21,210 nucleotides of DNA from positions 1-21,210 of IMG/VR virus record IMGVR_UViG_3300027687_000090; one strand, given 5' to 3'. The notes under the pieces are model-generated. The model was given only the letters and a program-made list of their open reading frames with translations. It was not told the DNA's origin and did not search any database. Position numbers and translations under genes: made by a program. Positions 6,411 to 12,682 of the stretch are shown here, piece by piece; position 1 is the first letter of the stretch; each line of letters opens with the position of its first letter. This DNA comes from a virus.

Positions 6411-6661
6411 GTGAAAGAATACCAAAACAAAAAGTAACGTTTAAACCTTCTATCACAAAAGAAGAACTACGTTTACAAGTCGAAAAATTAGTATCACACG
6501 ATGCTATGACTTACACTGAAGCTATTATTGAAATATGCGAAAGGAAACATATTGATCCAGCTGACATGGCTAAGCTTGTCAAAGGGCCATTGAAACTTAA
6601 ACTAGAAGTCGAAGCGATGGATAGAAATATTATAAAACGAACGACGGGAACACTATTTTAA
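6407..6661 (+). CDS. 33: Late-transcription co-activator gp33
   Basis: 84 residues with the T4 gp33 pattern: a basic N-terminus, then a helical core VEKLVSHDAMTYTEAIIEIC...IDPADMAKLV, parallel to the T4 segment with MSYLEATTAF and the E-x-x-x-I-P-E region, and a hydrophobic C-terminal end (GTLF). In T4, gp33 binds the RNA-polymerase beta flap and the gp45 sliding clamp and couples late transcription from TATAAATA promoters to replication; the clamp contact is through the hydrophobic C-terminus. It is shorter than T4 gp33 (112 aa). It overlaps the preceding gene by 4 nt and the gp59 gene by 1 nt, the same 33-59-32 order as in T4. Exact late boxes elsewhere in the window fit this role. Confidence 0.85.
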   Translation: MSERIPKQKVTFKPSITKEELRLQVEKLVSHDAMTYTEAIIEICERKHIDPADMAKLVKGPLKLKLEVEAMDRNIIKRTTGTLF

Positions 6662-7287
6662 TGGACGGCTATCAAGCATACCAAATTTACCAATCTCTTA
6701 AGTTACACTTTACTTCTGACTACGATGCAGTAAAGTATAACTATAAGACTGCAGTGAAGCGGGTAACGTTTGAAAGGCGAAGAGATAGATACTTTTTTGA
6801 AAAGCTGTCACGTAAATTCAGACAAGAAAAACTTATCCATTGGTTTACTGCTAACCTCATTAAAGATCCTAATGGTTGGATTGGCAAAATGAATGATTCT
6901 GCATACGATGAATACGTTGCACGACAAGATAAGTTATCGTATATGTTTACACAAGATATGAAATTTATGGCTGATCAAGAATATTCGTTTGACCAGTTAT
7001 GCACAACCACTGATAACAACAGTAGAAATCCTTTGTTAGAATCACTACGAGCTGAAGAGATTAACATAGAATCTGTTGTGCTGGTAGATATATTAGTCAA
7101 CTTTCTTAACCGCCTGAAGAAGGATCTAAGTGATCCCTTAGGTATAAATAAAGATCTGATTAACTTAGTACTTAAATACAAATTAATCATGCTACAGTCT
7201 CCATTACCACGAACTAAGCTGAAAGAAAAGTTGCTTTTAACCTTTACACATCAGACAAACTATGGTAATATAGATTCTGTCAGTTAA
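6661..7287 (+). CDS. 59: Replicative helicase loader gp59
   Basis: 208 residues, close to the 217 of T4 gp59. The N-terminus MDGYQAYQIYQSLKLHFTSD followed by YDAVKYNYKT is the family signature. The rest is mostly helical and basic (RRRDRYFFEKLSRKFRQEKL), consistent with fork-DNA binding. The C-terminal half has the YSFDQL and LVLKYKLIM patterns of the second domain. In T4, gp59 binds fork DNA and gp32-coated single strands and loads the gp41 helicase. Its start overlaps the gp33 stop (TAATG). An early-type promoter (7243-7271) lies in its 3' end, and a TATAAATA box (7143-7150) is embedded further upstream, both pointing to gp32. Confidence 0.92.
   Translation: MDGYQAYQIYQSLKLHFTSDYDAVKYNYKTAVKRVTFERRRDRYFFEKLSRKFRQEKLIHWFTANLIKDPNGWIGKMNDSAYDEYVARQDKLSYMFTQDMKFMADQEYSFDQLCTTTDNNSRNPLLESLRAEEINIESVVLVDILVNFLNRLKKDLSDPLGINKDLINLVLKYKLIMLQSPLPRTKLKEKLLLTFTHQTNYGNIDSVS
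7143..7150 (+). promoter_or_regulatory. Possible late promoter inside gp59, upstream of gp32
   Basis: Exact TATAAATA on the plus strand within the gp59 coding sequence, about 200 nt before gp32. It could supply late gp32 transcripts, but because it is in coding DNA it may be chance. Confidence 0.35.
7243..7271 (+). promoter_or_regulatory. Sigma-70-like promoter for gp32
   Basis: TTTACA (7243-7248), a 17-nt spacer ending TATGG, and TAATAT (7266-7271), with the same extended -10 as the promoters at 3345 and 5224. It overlaps the end of gp59 and would give a leader of about 74 nt. Confidence 0.65.
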
Positions 7288-7351
7288 TGGTAAACTCTAT
7301 ACATTGTGCAATACACTGTAATACTAAAACAAAATAAATAAAATACAAAAT
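7288..7351 (+). promoter_or_regulatory. gp32 mRNA leader, A/U-rich, no Shine-Dalgarno
   Basis: The 30 nt before the gp32 ATG consist almost only of A and T (ACTAAAACAAAATAAATAAA...), with no AGGAG-like motif. T4 gp32 represses its own translation by binding an unstructured A/U-rich leader; this stretch would suit the same mechanism. No clear pseudoknot was found by eye. Confidence 0.45.
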
Positions 7352-8263
7352 ATGTCGTTCGCAAATATGAAACAAAATCGCAATGATGCGATTTCTAAAC
7401 TGGTCGCAGCCGGTGCAGGTAATAGTGAAAAGAAGTCCTACGGTGATGACCGTATGTGGAAACCCACTGTAGACAAAGCAGGTAATGGCTATGCCGTTAT
7501 TCGCTTCCTACCCGCTGGTGAAGGTGAAGATCTTCCTTGGGTACGTTATTGGGATCATGGATTCAAAGGATCCACCGGTCGTTGGTACATCGAAAAGTCT
7601 TTGACTTCTATTGGTCAACAAGATCCTGTGTCTGAATTGAATTCTCAATTGTGGAACACAGGTCGTGATGAAGATAAGGAAACAGCACGTCAGCGTAAGC
7701 GTCGTCTGCACCACGTCTCTAACATTCTTGTTGTCTCTGATTCCGCTAATCCTGAAAATGAAGGTAAGGTATTCCTTTATGAGTATGGTAAGAAAATCAT
7801 GGACAAGATCATGGATGTAATGCAACCTCAGTTTGCTGATGAAACTCCAGTCAATCCATTTGACTTTTGGGCCGGTGCAAACTTTAAGCTTAAGATTCGT
7901 CAAGTTGAAGGCTATCGTAACTACGATAAGTCTGAATTTGATAGTGCTGTAGCGCTATTCGATGGCGATGAAGCACAGCTTGAAGAAGTTTATAATAAGC
8001 TCTATAAGCTAAGTGAATTCACTAGTCCTGAATCATACAAATCATACGCTGATTTGAAACAAAAAATGTTCGAAGTGATTGGTGAAGCAGAAGTAGCATC
8101 AGGTCTCACAACCTCTCAAACAGTTGAACTAAATACTACTAAAGAACCGGTGACGGGCAATTCGGTTGAGTCTCCTATTATCGATACACCAAATATCGGT
8201 GAAGGTGATGATGGTGACGGTGAAGATACTTTGAGTTATTTTGCAAAATTAGCTTCACAGTAA
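7352..8263 (+). CDS. 32: Single-stranded DNA-binding protein gp32
   Basis: 303 residues, like T4 gp32 (301). Family landmarks in order: WKPTVDKAGNGYAVIRFLP, DHGFKG...RWYIE, NILVVSDSANPENEGKVFLY, YGKKIMDKI, a WAGANFKLKIRQVEGYRNYD segment, then a flexible tail with an acidic patch (GEGDDGDGEDT) before the hydrophobic end SYFAKLASQ. It coats single-stranded DNA at forks and recombination intermediates, and its acidic tail contacts gp59, gp43 and UvsY-type partners. The T4 zinc site (one His, three Cys) is not preserved: the His of DHGF remains, but the three cysteine positions are replaced (YIEKSLTS...QDPVSELN). Last gene of the 33-59-32 cluster, followed by a terminator. Confidence 0.95.
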   Translation: MSFANMKQNRNDAISKLVAAGAGNSEKKSYGDDRMWKPTVDKAGNGYAVIRFLPAGEGEDLPWVRYWDHGFKGSTGRWYIEKSLTSIGQQDPVSELNSQLWNTGRDEDKETARQRKRRLHHVSNILVVSDSANPENEGKVFLYEYGKKIMDKIMDVMQPQFADETPVNPFDFWAGANFKLKIRQVEGYRNYDKSEFDSAVALFDGDEAQLEEVYNKLYKLSEFTSPESYKSYADLKQKMFEVIGEAEVASGLTTSQTVELNTTKEPVTGNSVESPIIDTPNIGEGDDGDGEDTLSYFAKLASQ

Positions 8264-8284
8264 ATAAACTAAACAACTAACTAG

Positions 8285-8316
8285 AAGGAGTGGTCTTATT
8301 GGCCACTCCTTTTTTC
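8285..8316 (+). terminator. Intrinsic terminator after gp32
   Basis: Stem AAGGAGTGG (8285-8293) with CCACTCCTT (8303-8311), extended inward by a U-G and a C-G pair to a TTATT loop, followed by a T run (8310-8315). It lies 22 nt after the gp32 stop and ends at the 3' end of the convergent minus-strand operon. Confidence 0.9.
8295..8315. repeat. Direct repeat, left copy (half-terminator)
   Basis: The loop and right arm of the gp32 terminator. The 15 nt GGCCACTCCTTTTTT (8301-8315) are identical to 8554-8568; including the flank CTTAT the match is about 20 nt with one extra T in this copy. The two copies bracket the 72-aa gene. Confidence 0.7.
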
Positions 8317-8317
8317 T

Positions 8318-8536
8318 TTATAATAACCGTGTTAAGCTATAGCGCTTTTCTTTTCGTATTTCTTCAATTAAAAGAATAAAGACTTCATCAAACTCGTCGA
8401 GTATTTCGTTAATGTTTTTTACATCTGATTCAAGTGACTCAACTTTATTTTCTAAATCGAGTATTTGTTGAGACTGCAGATAGAAACACACAACAGTTGT
8501 TACTGCGAGAATAAAAAGAATGAGTTTTGATATCAT
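8318..8536 (-). CDS. Small membrane protein with coiled-coil tail, 72 aa
   Basis: Residues 3-21 (SKLILFILAVTTVVCFYLQ) form one N-terminal membrane anchor. They are followed by a heptad-like acidic helix (DLENKVESLESDVKNINEILDEFDEV) and a basic end. This is a signal-anchor protein with a coiled coil, most likely exposed to the periplasm, a layout seen in i-spanins and in other small phage membrane proteins; no family is assigned. It is the last gene of the minus-strand tail operon, 30 nt after the tape-measure stop, and converges with the gp32 terminator. An AGGAG lies 22 nt before the start, which is too far for a standard ribosome-binding site. The gene is bracketed by the two copies of a 20-nt near-identical repeat, which suggests a later insertion. 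Confidence 0.65.
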   Translation of the reverse strand: MISKLILFILAVTTVVCFYLQSQQILDLENKVESLESDVKNINEILDEFDEVFILLIEEIRKEKRYSLTRLL

Positions 8537-8548
8537 AGTTGTTACTTA

Positions 8549-8568
8549 CTTATGGCCACTCCTTTTTT
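8549..8568. repeat. Direct repeat, right copy
   Basis: CTTATGGCCACTCCTTTTTT, matching the right half of the gp32 terminator at 8295-8315 with one T missing. Here no complementary left arm is present, so it cannot form the terminator hairpin. It overlaps the tape-measure stop codon (8567-8569). Confidence 0.7.
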
Positions 8569-9994
8569 AGAAGTCGGCCACGGCTGCAGAAAGTGCAGCA
8601 TTGCTGTAATCCGTTGGACTTTCTACGATAGTCATAGGAGAATTATTTGTAGTAGTAGTTGAAGTACTACTCATAACTGATCCTGCTTGTCGTTGTTCTC
8701 TTGCTTGATCTCTTTGAGCCTGTGCCATATCCAATCCAACTAAATCCTTTTGAGCTTCCATTTTCATTGCTTTAGCATCTGCACCAAATTTCGGCACCCA
8801 GCCAAACATATCGCCAATTAGAATCTTTACATTCGCAAAGATTCTTCTCATCATATCGCCTATATTAAATCTGTCTCTTAGATCTTCAATAAAGTCCATT
8901 GAAAAAAGATCTTTAACTAATCCAACTAATGGGTCAAACATTCCAGTTATAAAATCTGTCATTCCAGACCAAACCTTTGAAAGTCCACCCTTTATTTTTT
9001 CGCCATCAAGAGTAAATATTCCTATGACGATATCTACAAAACCTCTAAAAGCGTCTTTAATACCTTCTAGCATTTTGTCCACTCCGCTTTTAATTGAAGC
9101 CGATAAATTATCTAGGCCAAGGAGTTCTGCGATTTTACTTGGAATCCACGCTAGCATTCTCATTACAGATCCAATGAGTCCTTCGAATACACCAATGATT
9201 CCTTCTTTAATCCCACCAATGATTCCTTCTTCTTTGTATCCTTTCATGAATCCTTTAACAAAATCAAATACACTCATAAGAATCGTAATTGGTAGAAATA
9301 CTTTACCAAGAAGCCTTCCCGCGACCTTTGCGAATTTAGTGACTACACCAAAGCCTTGTTTAAATCCTTTTGTGAGAGGTCCAAATATCTTTTTAACGAC
9401 ACCTCCTACTTTTTTTAAGAATCCAAAGAACTTACCTAAAACCCCACTTGATTTGCCTACACCACTAATTACTTTTTTTACTTTATCAAATACCTTTAAT
9501 ACTTTACCAAATGGGCCTTTTCTACTAAAAAAGATTCTTATTCGTCTAAAAAAGTTAGTAACTGGTGAGAATATTTTTCCAAGTCGACCACCTGTTAGTG
9601 TATTTAAAAATCTAACTTCGGTCGCAAGTTGTTTGAAGAATGAGACTGCTAAAAAGACTGGTGCCAATATAAGACCAGCCGCTGCGCCTAAAGCGATACC
9701 AATAAATTTTAAAATGTTTTTACCTTTTTCTTTGAAACTCTTAGCAAGATTACTTAATCCAGTATCTAAAGATTCAGCCATACCTTTAATACCTTTTGCG
9801 ATATCTTGAAAAACAGATCTTTCTTCTCTTGATTTCTCAAGGTTTTTAAGATCATTTTCCTTTTGCTGATCAATAATAGGCTTAGCGATTTGCTCAGGAT
9901 TCGCGAGTTCTACTTTCGTAGATTCGTTTGTAACCGCAACCTTTTGAATTACGCTACTTAAATCCTTTTTTGTTATTGGTGTTTCTTCAGCCAT
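8567..9994 (-). CDS. Tail tape-measure / gp29-like hub protein
   Basis: 475 residues. The polar N-terminal about 90 residues are followed by a hydrophobic stretch (about residues 92-122), long Gly/Phe/Lys-rich amphipathic repeats (GKFFGFLKKVGGVVKKIFGP and similar), and further hydrophobic segments (FLPITILMSVFDF, GIIGGIKEGIIGVFEGLIG). The tail is Gln/Arg- and Ser/Thr-rich. This composition is typical of tape-measure proteins, which fix tail length and are ejected with the DNA. In T4 the equivalent is gp29 (590 aa), so this one is shorter. It is placed immediately after the gp26/gp51 pair, the usual position of a tape measure after a tail-assembly chaperone, and overlaps gp51 by 8 nt. The direct gp29 assignment rests on position and composition, not on a clear motif. 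Confidence 0.75.
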   Translation of the reverse strand: MAEETPITKKDLSSVIQKVAVTNESTKVELANPEQIAKPIIDQQKENDLKNLEKSREERSVFQDIAKGIKGMAESLDTGLSNLAKSFKEKGKNILKFIGIALGAAAGLILAPVFLAVSFFKQLATEVRFLNTLTGGRLGKIFSPVTNFFRRIRIFFSRKGPFGKVLKVFDKVKKVISGVGKSSGVLGKFFGFLKKVGGVVKKIFGPLTKGFKQGFGVVTKFAKVAGRLLGKVFLPITILMSVFDFVKGFMKGYKEEGIIGGIKEGIIGVFEGLIGSVMRMLAWIPSKIAELLGLDNLSASIKSGVDKMLEGIKDAFRGFVDIVIGIFTLDGEKIKGGLSKVWSGMTDFITGMFDPLVGLVKDLFSMDFIEDLRDRFNIGDMMRRIFANVKILIGDMFGWVPKFGADAKAMKMEAQKDLVGLDMAQAQRDQAREQRQAGSVMSSTSTTTTNNSPMTIVESPTDYSNAALSAAVADF

Positions 9995-10124
9995 ATTTAG
10001 TATTCCTTTGTTCTCTTTCCTTTTCTTCTTTTAAGTGTTCCTTTAATAAGCCTACGTATATTTCCCTTTCCCATGGAATTAAATTATCTAGCTCTGTTAA
10101 ACTATATTTATGGTGTTGGGCCAT
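9987..10124 (-). CDS. 51: gp51-like baseplate hub assembly protein / chaperone C-terminal part
   Basis: 45 residues from an ATG at 10124: MAQHHKYSLTELDNLIPWER, then EIYVGLLKEHLKEEKEREQ. The H-H-K-Y-S-L-T-E-L...I-P-W-E-R-E-I-Y core is the pattern found at the end of T4-type gp26/gp51 proteins and resembles tail-assembly chaperones. It may be expressed alone, but the frame is also open upstream without a stop to a slippery T_TTT_TTC at the end of gp26, where a -1 shift would join the two into one 291-aa protein. The linker would read RIALSHINLENYYQVQFS, itself conserved-looking. T4 gp51 (249 aa) acts catalytically in hub assembly. Overlaps the tape-measure start by 8 nt. It is short but highly characteristic. 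Confidence 0.75.
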   Translation of the reverse strand: MAQHHKYSLTELDNLIPWEREIYVGLLKEHLKEEKEREQRNTKYG

Positions 10125-10171
10125 AGAAAATTGAACTTGATAATAATTTTCTAAATTAATATGAGAAAGGG

Positions 10172-10861
10172 CTATTCGAAAAAATCACCTAAGCCTCTTA
10201 AGGTCCTTTCTTCCTTTTTACCATTCTTAGCTTCATACGAAACGGTGTGTTCTAATCTAGGCATTTCTTCCATCCAATCTTTAATTTCTTCTAATTGGCT
10301 GTGTGTTAAAGAATCCACAAATGCTGTAAGTTCTTTAGAACTTGAATCAGCGGATGGATATACATCAGTAGCGTCGTATATAGTATCGATAACAGAAATG
10401 ATAGATTCCGTGATCACGTCTTTAGAATTAGACGCTCTCTCCATATCTTTTAGGCCAGGCGCTTTAAGTGTTATTCCTACATCAGCAGTAATTTGAATTT
10501 TGCTATTGAGTTGTACTTCTCCCTTTACTTCAACCTGCGTAAGATCGATTTCGACAGGAACGTATTCTCCATCATCACCTTCAAGCTGTATTTGCGCTGT
10601 TTCACCTACGCTTTTTGCTCTAAGGTTTAAGAATATGTATTCTAGATCATACATCGCCAATTTGTATATATCAAGTTTGTTGAATGTACACGCATCTATG
10701 ATATCTCTCATAGCGCGGATCATAGCGTTATCGTTATCTTCTTCTTTAGCGATTAAAAGTATTTTTTCTTCTTTTACTAAGAAAGGTCTATATTCAATCA
10801 TTTCTCCTGAAGAAGGAATCTTTAATGCATATTTTGGTGCTTCAATTACTGGTAGTGCCAT
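10172..10861 (-). CDS. 26: Baseplate hub subunit gp26
   Basis: 229 residues (T4 gp26 has 208). The N-terminus MALPVIEAPKYALKIPSSGE, then IEYRPFLVKEEKILLIAKE, is the signature of the T4 baseplate gp26 family. The middle has the AMRDIIDACTFNKLDIYKL and YDLEYIFLNLRAKSVGE segments, a beta-rich section, and a C-terminal helix ending GLGDFFE. In T4 it takes part in forming the central hub of the baseplate, on which the tail tube polymerises. The last codons, GAT TTT TTC GAA TAG, contain a -1 slippery heptamer immediately before the stop, and the -1 frame leads into gp51. Transcribed from the gp4-side promoter together with the tube initiator, which ends 22 nt upstream. Confidence 0.9.
   Translation of the reverse strand: MALPVIEAPKYALKIPSSGEMIEYRPFLVKEEKILLIAKEEDNDNAMIRAMRDIIDACTFNKLDIYKLAMYDLEYIFLNLRAKSVGETAQIQLEGDDGEYVPVEIDLTQVEVKGEVQLNSKIQITADVGITLKAPGLKDMERASNSKDVITESIISVIDTIYDATDVYPSADSSSKELTAFVDSLTHSQLEEIKDWMEEMPRLEHTVSYEAKNGKKEERTLRGLGDFFE
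10178..10184 (-). promoter_or_regulatory. -1 ribosomal frameshift site T_TTT_TTC at end of gp26
   Basis: In the zero frame the codons are GAT TTT TTC GAA TAG, so the heptamer fits X_XXY_YYZ exactly. After a -1 slip the frame has no stop for 64 codons and runs through the gp51 start, giving a gp26-gp51 fusion of 291 residues. No strong downstream stem is visible by eye. Confidence 0.7.
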
Positions 10862-10883
10862 AATGTTTTTCAGTTGTTTTGTG

Positions 10884-11570
10884 TTATATTAGTCTTCTTA
10901 AGACGTTAAGTTTATTTCCTATATTGCTAAGTAGAGAGCTTATAGCTCCTTCTACTACAAAGTTATCGTACGCCAATGTGACTTGTAATGATGTAGTAGA
11001 GTCAACAGCTTCATTGCTCAACTCAACGCTATTAACACCTGTAGGAAAAGCGTTAATAAGTTTTACTCCATACACAGGCGTGTTTTGCTGATCTAACTGC
11101 TGAATTATAACATCTCTCTTATACTCCCGCGGATAATTTACCAAATGCGTATCAACGTCAATCACTGCTGATTGCCAACGGTCAAACATTTTTTTCATAT
11201 AATAATCATTGGTTAATAAGAAGCTAAAGTTTACATCTTCATCAATGACTACAGTCGGAAACTTTTTAGGGGTTCTATCCATTGAATCATACTCTGAAGT
11301 CTGTATTAATCGTCCTGGTAGCGAGCATGATTCGCACAATATACTTATGTCCCGCGGATCATTGACTAATCCGCCTAAACTAAAACTTCCACTTAGCGCA
11401 GAAGCTGCCATAGACTGTAAGTCTAAATTCAATAACGTTTGTGAAGGAGGTGTGAATGTTACGCTAAACCTATTAGCACGGGCTATTCCTCCACGTTTAC
11501 CGATTGTAGCTTTAAACCCATCAATAGTGGTTGGGTTTGTTGTGTTTTTTATGTCGCTTAGTAATCCCAT
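10884..11570 (-). CDS. 54: Tail-tube initiator, gp54-like
   Basis: The best start is the ATG at 11570 (MGLLSDIKN...), 8 nt after the preceding gene, with AAGG about 7 nt before it; the longer frame to 11666 would overlap that gene. 228 residues. An N-terminal section contains RANRFSVTF, as in tube-fold proteins. A central part has SILCESCSLPGR, a short MDRTPKKFPTVV strand pair, VNFSFLLTNDYYMKKMFDRW and a Tyr/Arg loop, and a C-terminal strand set (LQVTLAYDNFVV). This is the gp19/gp54/gp48 tube-protein layout. Size and position in the baseplate operon favour gp54, the initiator on which tube polymerisation starts; a gp19-type tube protein is the alternative. T4 gp54 is longer (320 aa). Confidence 0.7.
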   Translation of the reverse strand: MGLLSDIKNTTNPTTIDGFKATIGKRGGIARANRFSVTFTPPSQTLLNLDLQSMAASALSGSFSLGGLVNDPRDISILCESCSLPGRLIQTSEYDSMDRTPKKFPTVVIDEDVNFSFLLTNDYYMKKMFDRWQSAVIDVDTHLVNYPREYKRDVIIQQLDQQNTPVYGVKLINAFPTGVNSVELSNEAVDSTTSLQVTLAYDNFVVEGAISSLLSNIGNKLNVLRRLI

Positions 11571-11578
11571 GTTTAACC

Positions 11579-12184
11579 TTAAAATTGTGTTTTTGAATCT
11601 GCCCATACCGCAGCTGATTTTTTCTTCGTAAAGTATTCTGTTGGCATATGTAAAACAATATCCCATTCACTAGCAGGTATTTCTACTATATTCGATCTTA
11701 CTTGAGAAGTTAAATAGTGTTTAAAGCACGGTTTGTAAAATGATAATTTGTTTGCTCGTTTAAGAGTCTCGTATTTCATTTTAACTCGAGTAGTTTCATC
11801 ATACTTTTTGTTATTCGTGTAAGACGTAAATCTATCAAAAAATATTGCCCTTTGCTTAGGCGGAAGATAGTGTAAATTCAATCCATAAAAACCACCTTCT
11901 GCAGCTCCTACTAAGAATATTAAAGGAAACCTATCGTAATAAGGTAATTCCTTTTTCAACTTAGGATCGTAAAAGTACATAAACATTCTTCCATATAAGC
12001 TCTGCTCACTCATTTTGCCTTTGGCTGTTTTCTTAAAACTAGGATTTTTTAAAAGCTGTGAACGATTTACACCTTTTACTTCCTTTAATTTTTCCTGAAA
12101 CCACTTTTTCGCCTCGTCGCTACCGCGCTTAAGACCTGCGCTCAATGCTTCAGCTTTTACTTTATCGATAAACGTTGTTGCCAT
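11579..12184 (-). CDS. Conserved T4-like protein at the gene 2 position
   Basis: 201 residues. The N-terminus is helical and basic (KVKAEALSAGLKRGSDEAKK). A distinctive core follows: GRMFMYFYDPKLKKELPYYD, RFPLIFLVGAAEGGFYGLNL and HYLPPKQRAIFFDRF. The FPLIF...GLNLHYLPP motif occurs in proteins of many T4-like and other myophages; I recall them as hypotheticals or as DNA end protectors (gp2), but not firmly. In T4, genes 4 and 2 are neighbours read in the same direction away from gene 53, and the same holds here (gp4, this gene, gp53 on the other strand), which supports gp2 by position. A TATAAATA box lies 6 nt before the ATG. If gp2, it would protect packaged DNA ends from host RecBCD. Confidence 0.65.
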   Translation of the reverse strand: MATTFIDKVKAEALSAGLKRGSDEAKKWFQEKLKEVKGVNRSQLLKNPSFKKTAKGKMSEQSLYGRMFMYFYDPKLKKELPYYDRFPLIFLVGAAEGGFYGLNLHYLPPKQRAIFFDRFTSYTNNKKYDETTRVKMKYETLKRANKLSFYKPCFKHYLTSQVRSNIVEIPASEWDIVLHMPTEYFTKKKSAAVWADSKTQF

Positions 12185-12190
12185 ACTATC

Positions 12191-12198
12191 TATTTATA
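12191..12198 (-). promoter_or_regulatory. T4-type late promoter box before the gene-2-position protein
   Basis: Exact TATAAATA in the 16-nt gap between gp4 and the next gene. With T4 spacing, +1 would fall at 12185, one base before the ATG at 12184, so the message would be essentially leaderless. Confidence 0.55.
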
Positions 12199-12200
12199 AC

Positions 12201-12644
12201 TTACGTAAGCAACTTTATACCCAAACCCTTTAAAGTTTCTTCTGTCCAAACCTGGAATATCATCCCTCTTTTATGCGCAAACTTTGTAGCTGCTTTCCAC
12301 TTAGATTGGTTCTTACCATACGTCATGACTTCTCTTAAATACTTTTTTGATTTACGACTCTTTTGTTTAGGCGGAAGAGTCTGTGCCTTTGGTTTTATTT
12401 CGATTAGATAACACTTTCCGTCTTTCATTCTAATGAATAGATCAACAAAGTATCTGTGCATTTTATTATCTGTTTGACAGCGATATCCTACTACTACCTC
12501 TTCAGAGCTCCAACCTATAATAGATGGATTACCATCGCACCACTTAAAGGCCTGTCTTTCCCACAAAGAACGGTATTTTATTTTATTAAAATCGCCTTCG
12601 TATTTTTTAGGATTCTTAACTTTATATCTGCCGGAATAAGCCAT
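12201..12644 (-). CDS. 4: Head completion protein gp4
   Basis: 147 residues, nearly the same length as T4 gp4 (150). Signature segments: MAYSGRYKVKNPKKYEGD, YRSLWERQAFKWCDGNP, IIGWSSEEVVVGY, HRYFVDLFIRMKDG and CYLIEIKP. The order E...SEE...D...EIK is that of a PD-(D/E)xK nuclease fold, also seen in TnsA-like proteins. In T4, gp4 acts in head completion, after which tails can join. It is first in the leftward late operon and has a late box at 12675-12682, inside the start region of the divergent gp48 gene. A TATAAATA box for the following gene lies 3 nt past its stop. Confidence 0.9.
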   Translation of the reverse strand: MAYSGRYKVKNPKKYEGDFNKIKYRSLWERQAFKWCDGNPSIIGWSSEEVVVGYRCQTDNKMHRYFVDLFIRMKDGKCYLIEIKPKAQTLPPKQKSRKSKKYLREVMTYGKNQSKWKAATKFAHKRGMIFQVWTEETLKGLGIKLLT

Positions 12645-12652
12645 GATTTCAT

Positions 12653-12660
12653 TATAAATA
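12653..12660 (+). promoter_or_regulatory. T4-type late promoter box for gp48 operon
   Basis: Exact TATAAATA on the plus strand; expected +1 near 12666 and a leader of about 16 nt containing AAAGG before the ATG at 12682. Confidence 0.7.
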
Positions 12661-12674
12661 GATTTAACTAAAGG

Positions 12675-12682
12675 TATTTATA
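12675..12682 (-). promoter_or_regulatory. T4-type late promoter box for gp4 operon
   Basis: Exact TATAAATA on the minus strand, overlapping the first base of the gp48 start codon. Expected +1 near 12669, giving a leader of about 25 nt before the gp4 ATG at 12644. It faces the plus-strand box at 12653-12660. Confidence 0.7.

Noticed and set aside
9024-9809. 261-aa open frame on the plus strand
   Set aside because: It is the antisense of the repetitive Lys/Gly/Phe-rich tape-measure gene; the product is Pro/Ile/Leu low complexity, with no promoter or start context.
10161-11091. Plus-strand open frames opposite gp26 and the gp54-like gene
   Set aside because: Antisense shadows of recognised T4-family genes.
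11571-11666. Longer N-terminus for the gp54-like protein
   Set aside because: It would overlap the upstream gene by about 88 nt and has no typical start; the ATG at 11570 follows an AAGG.
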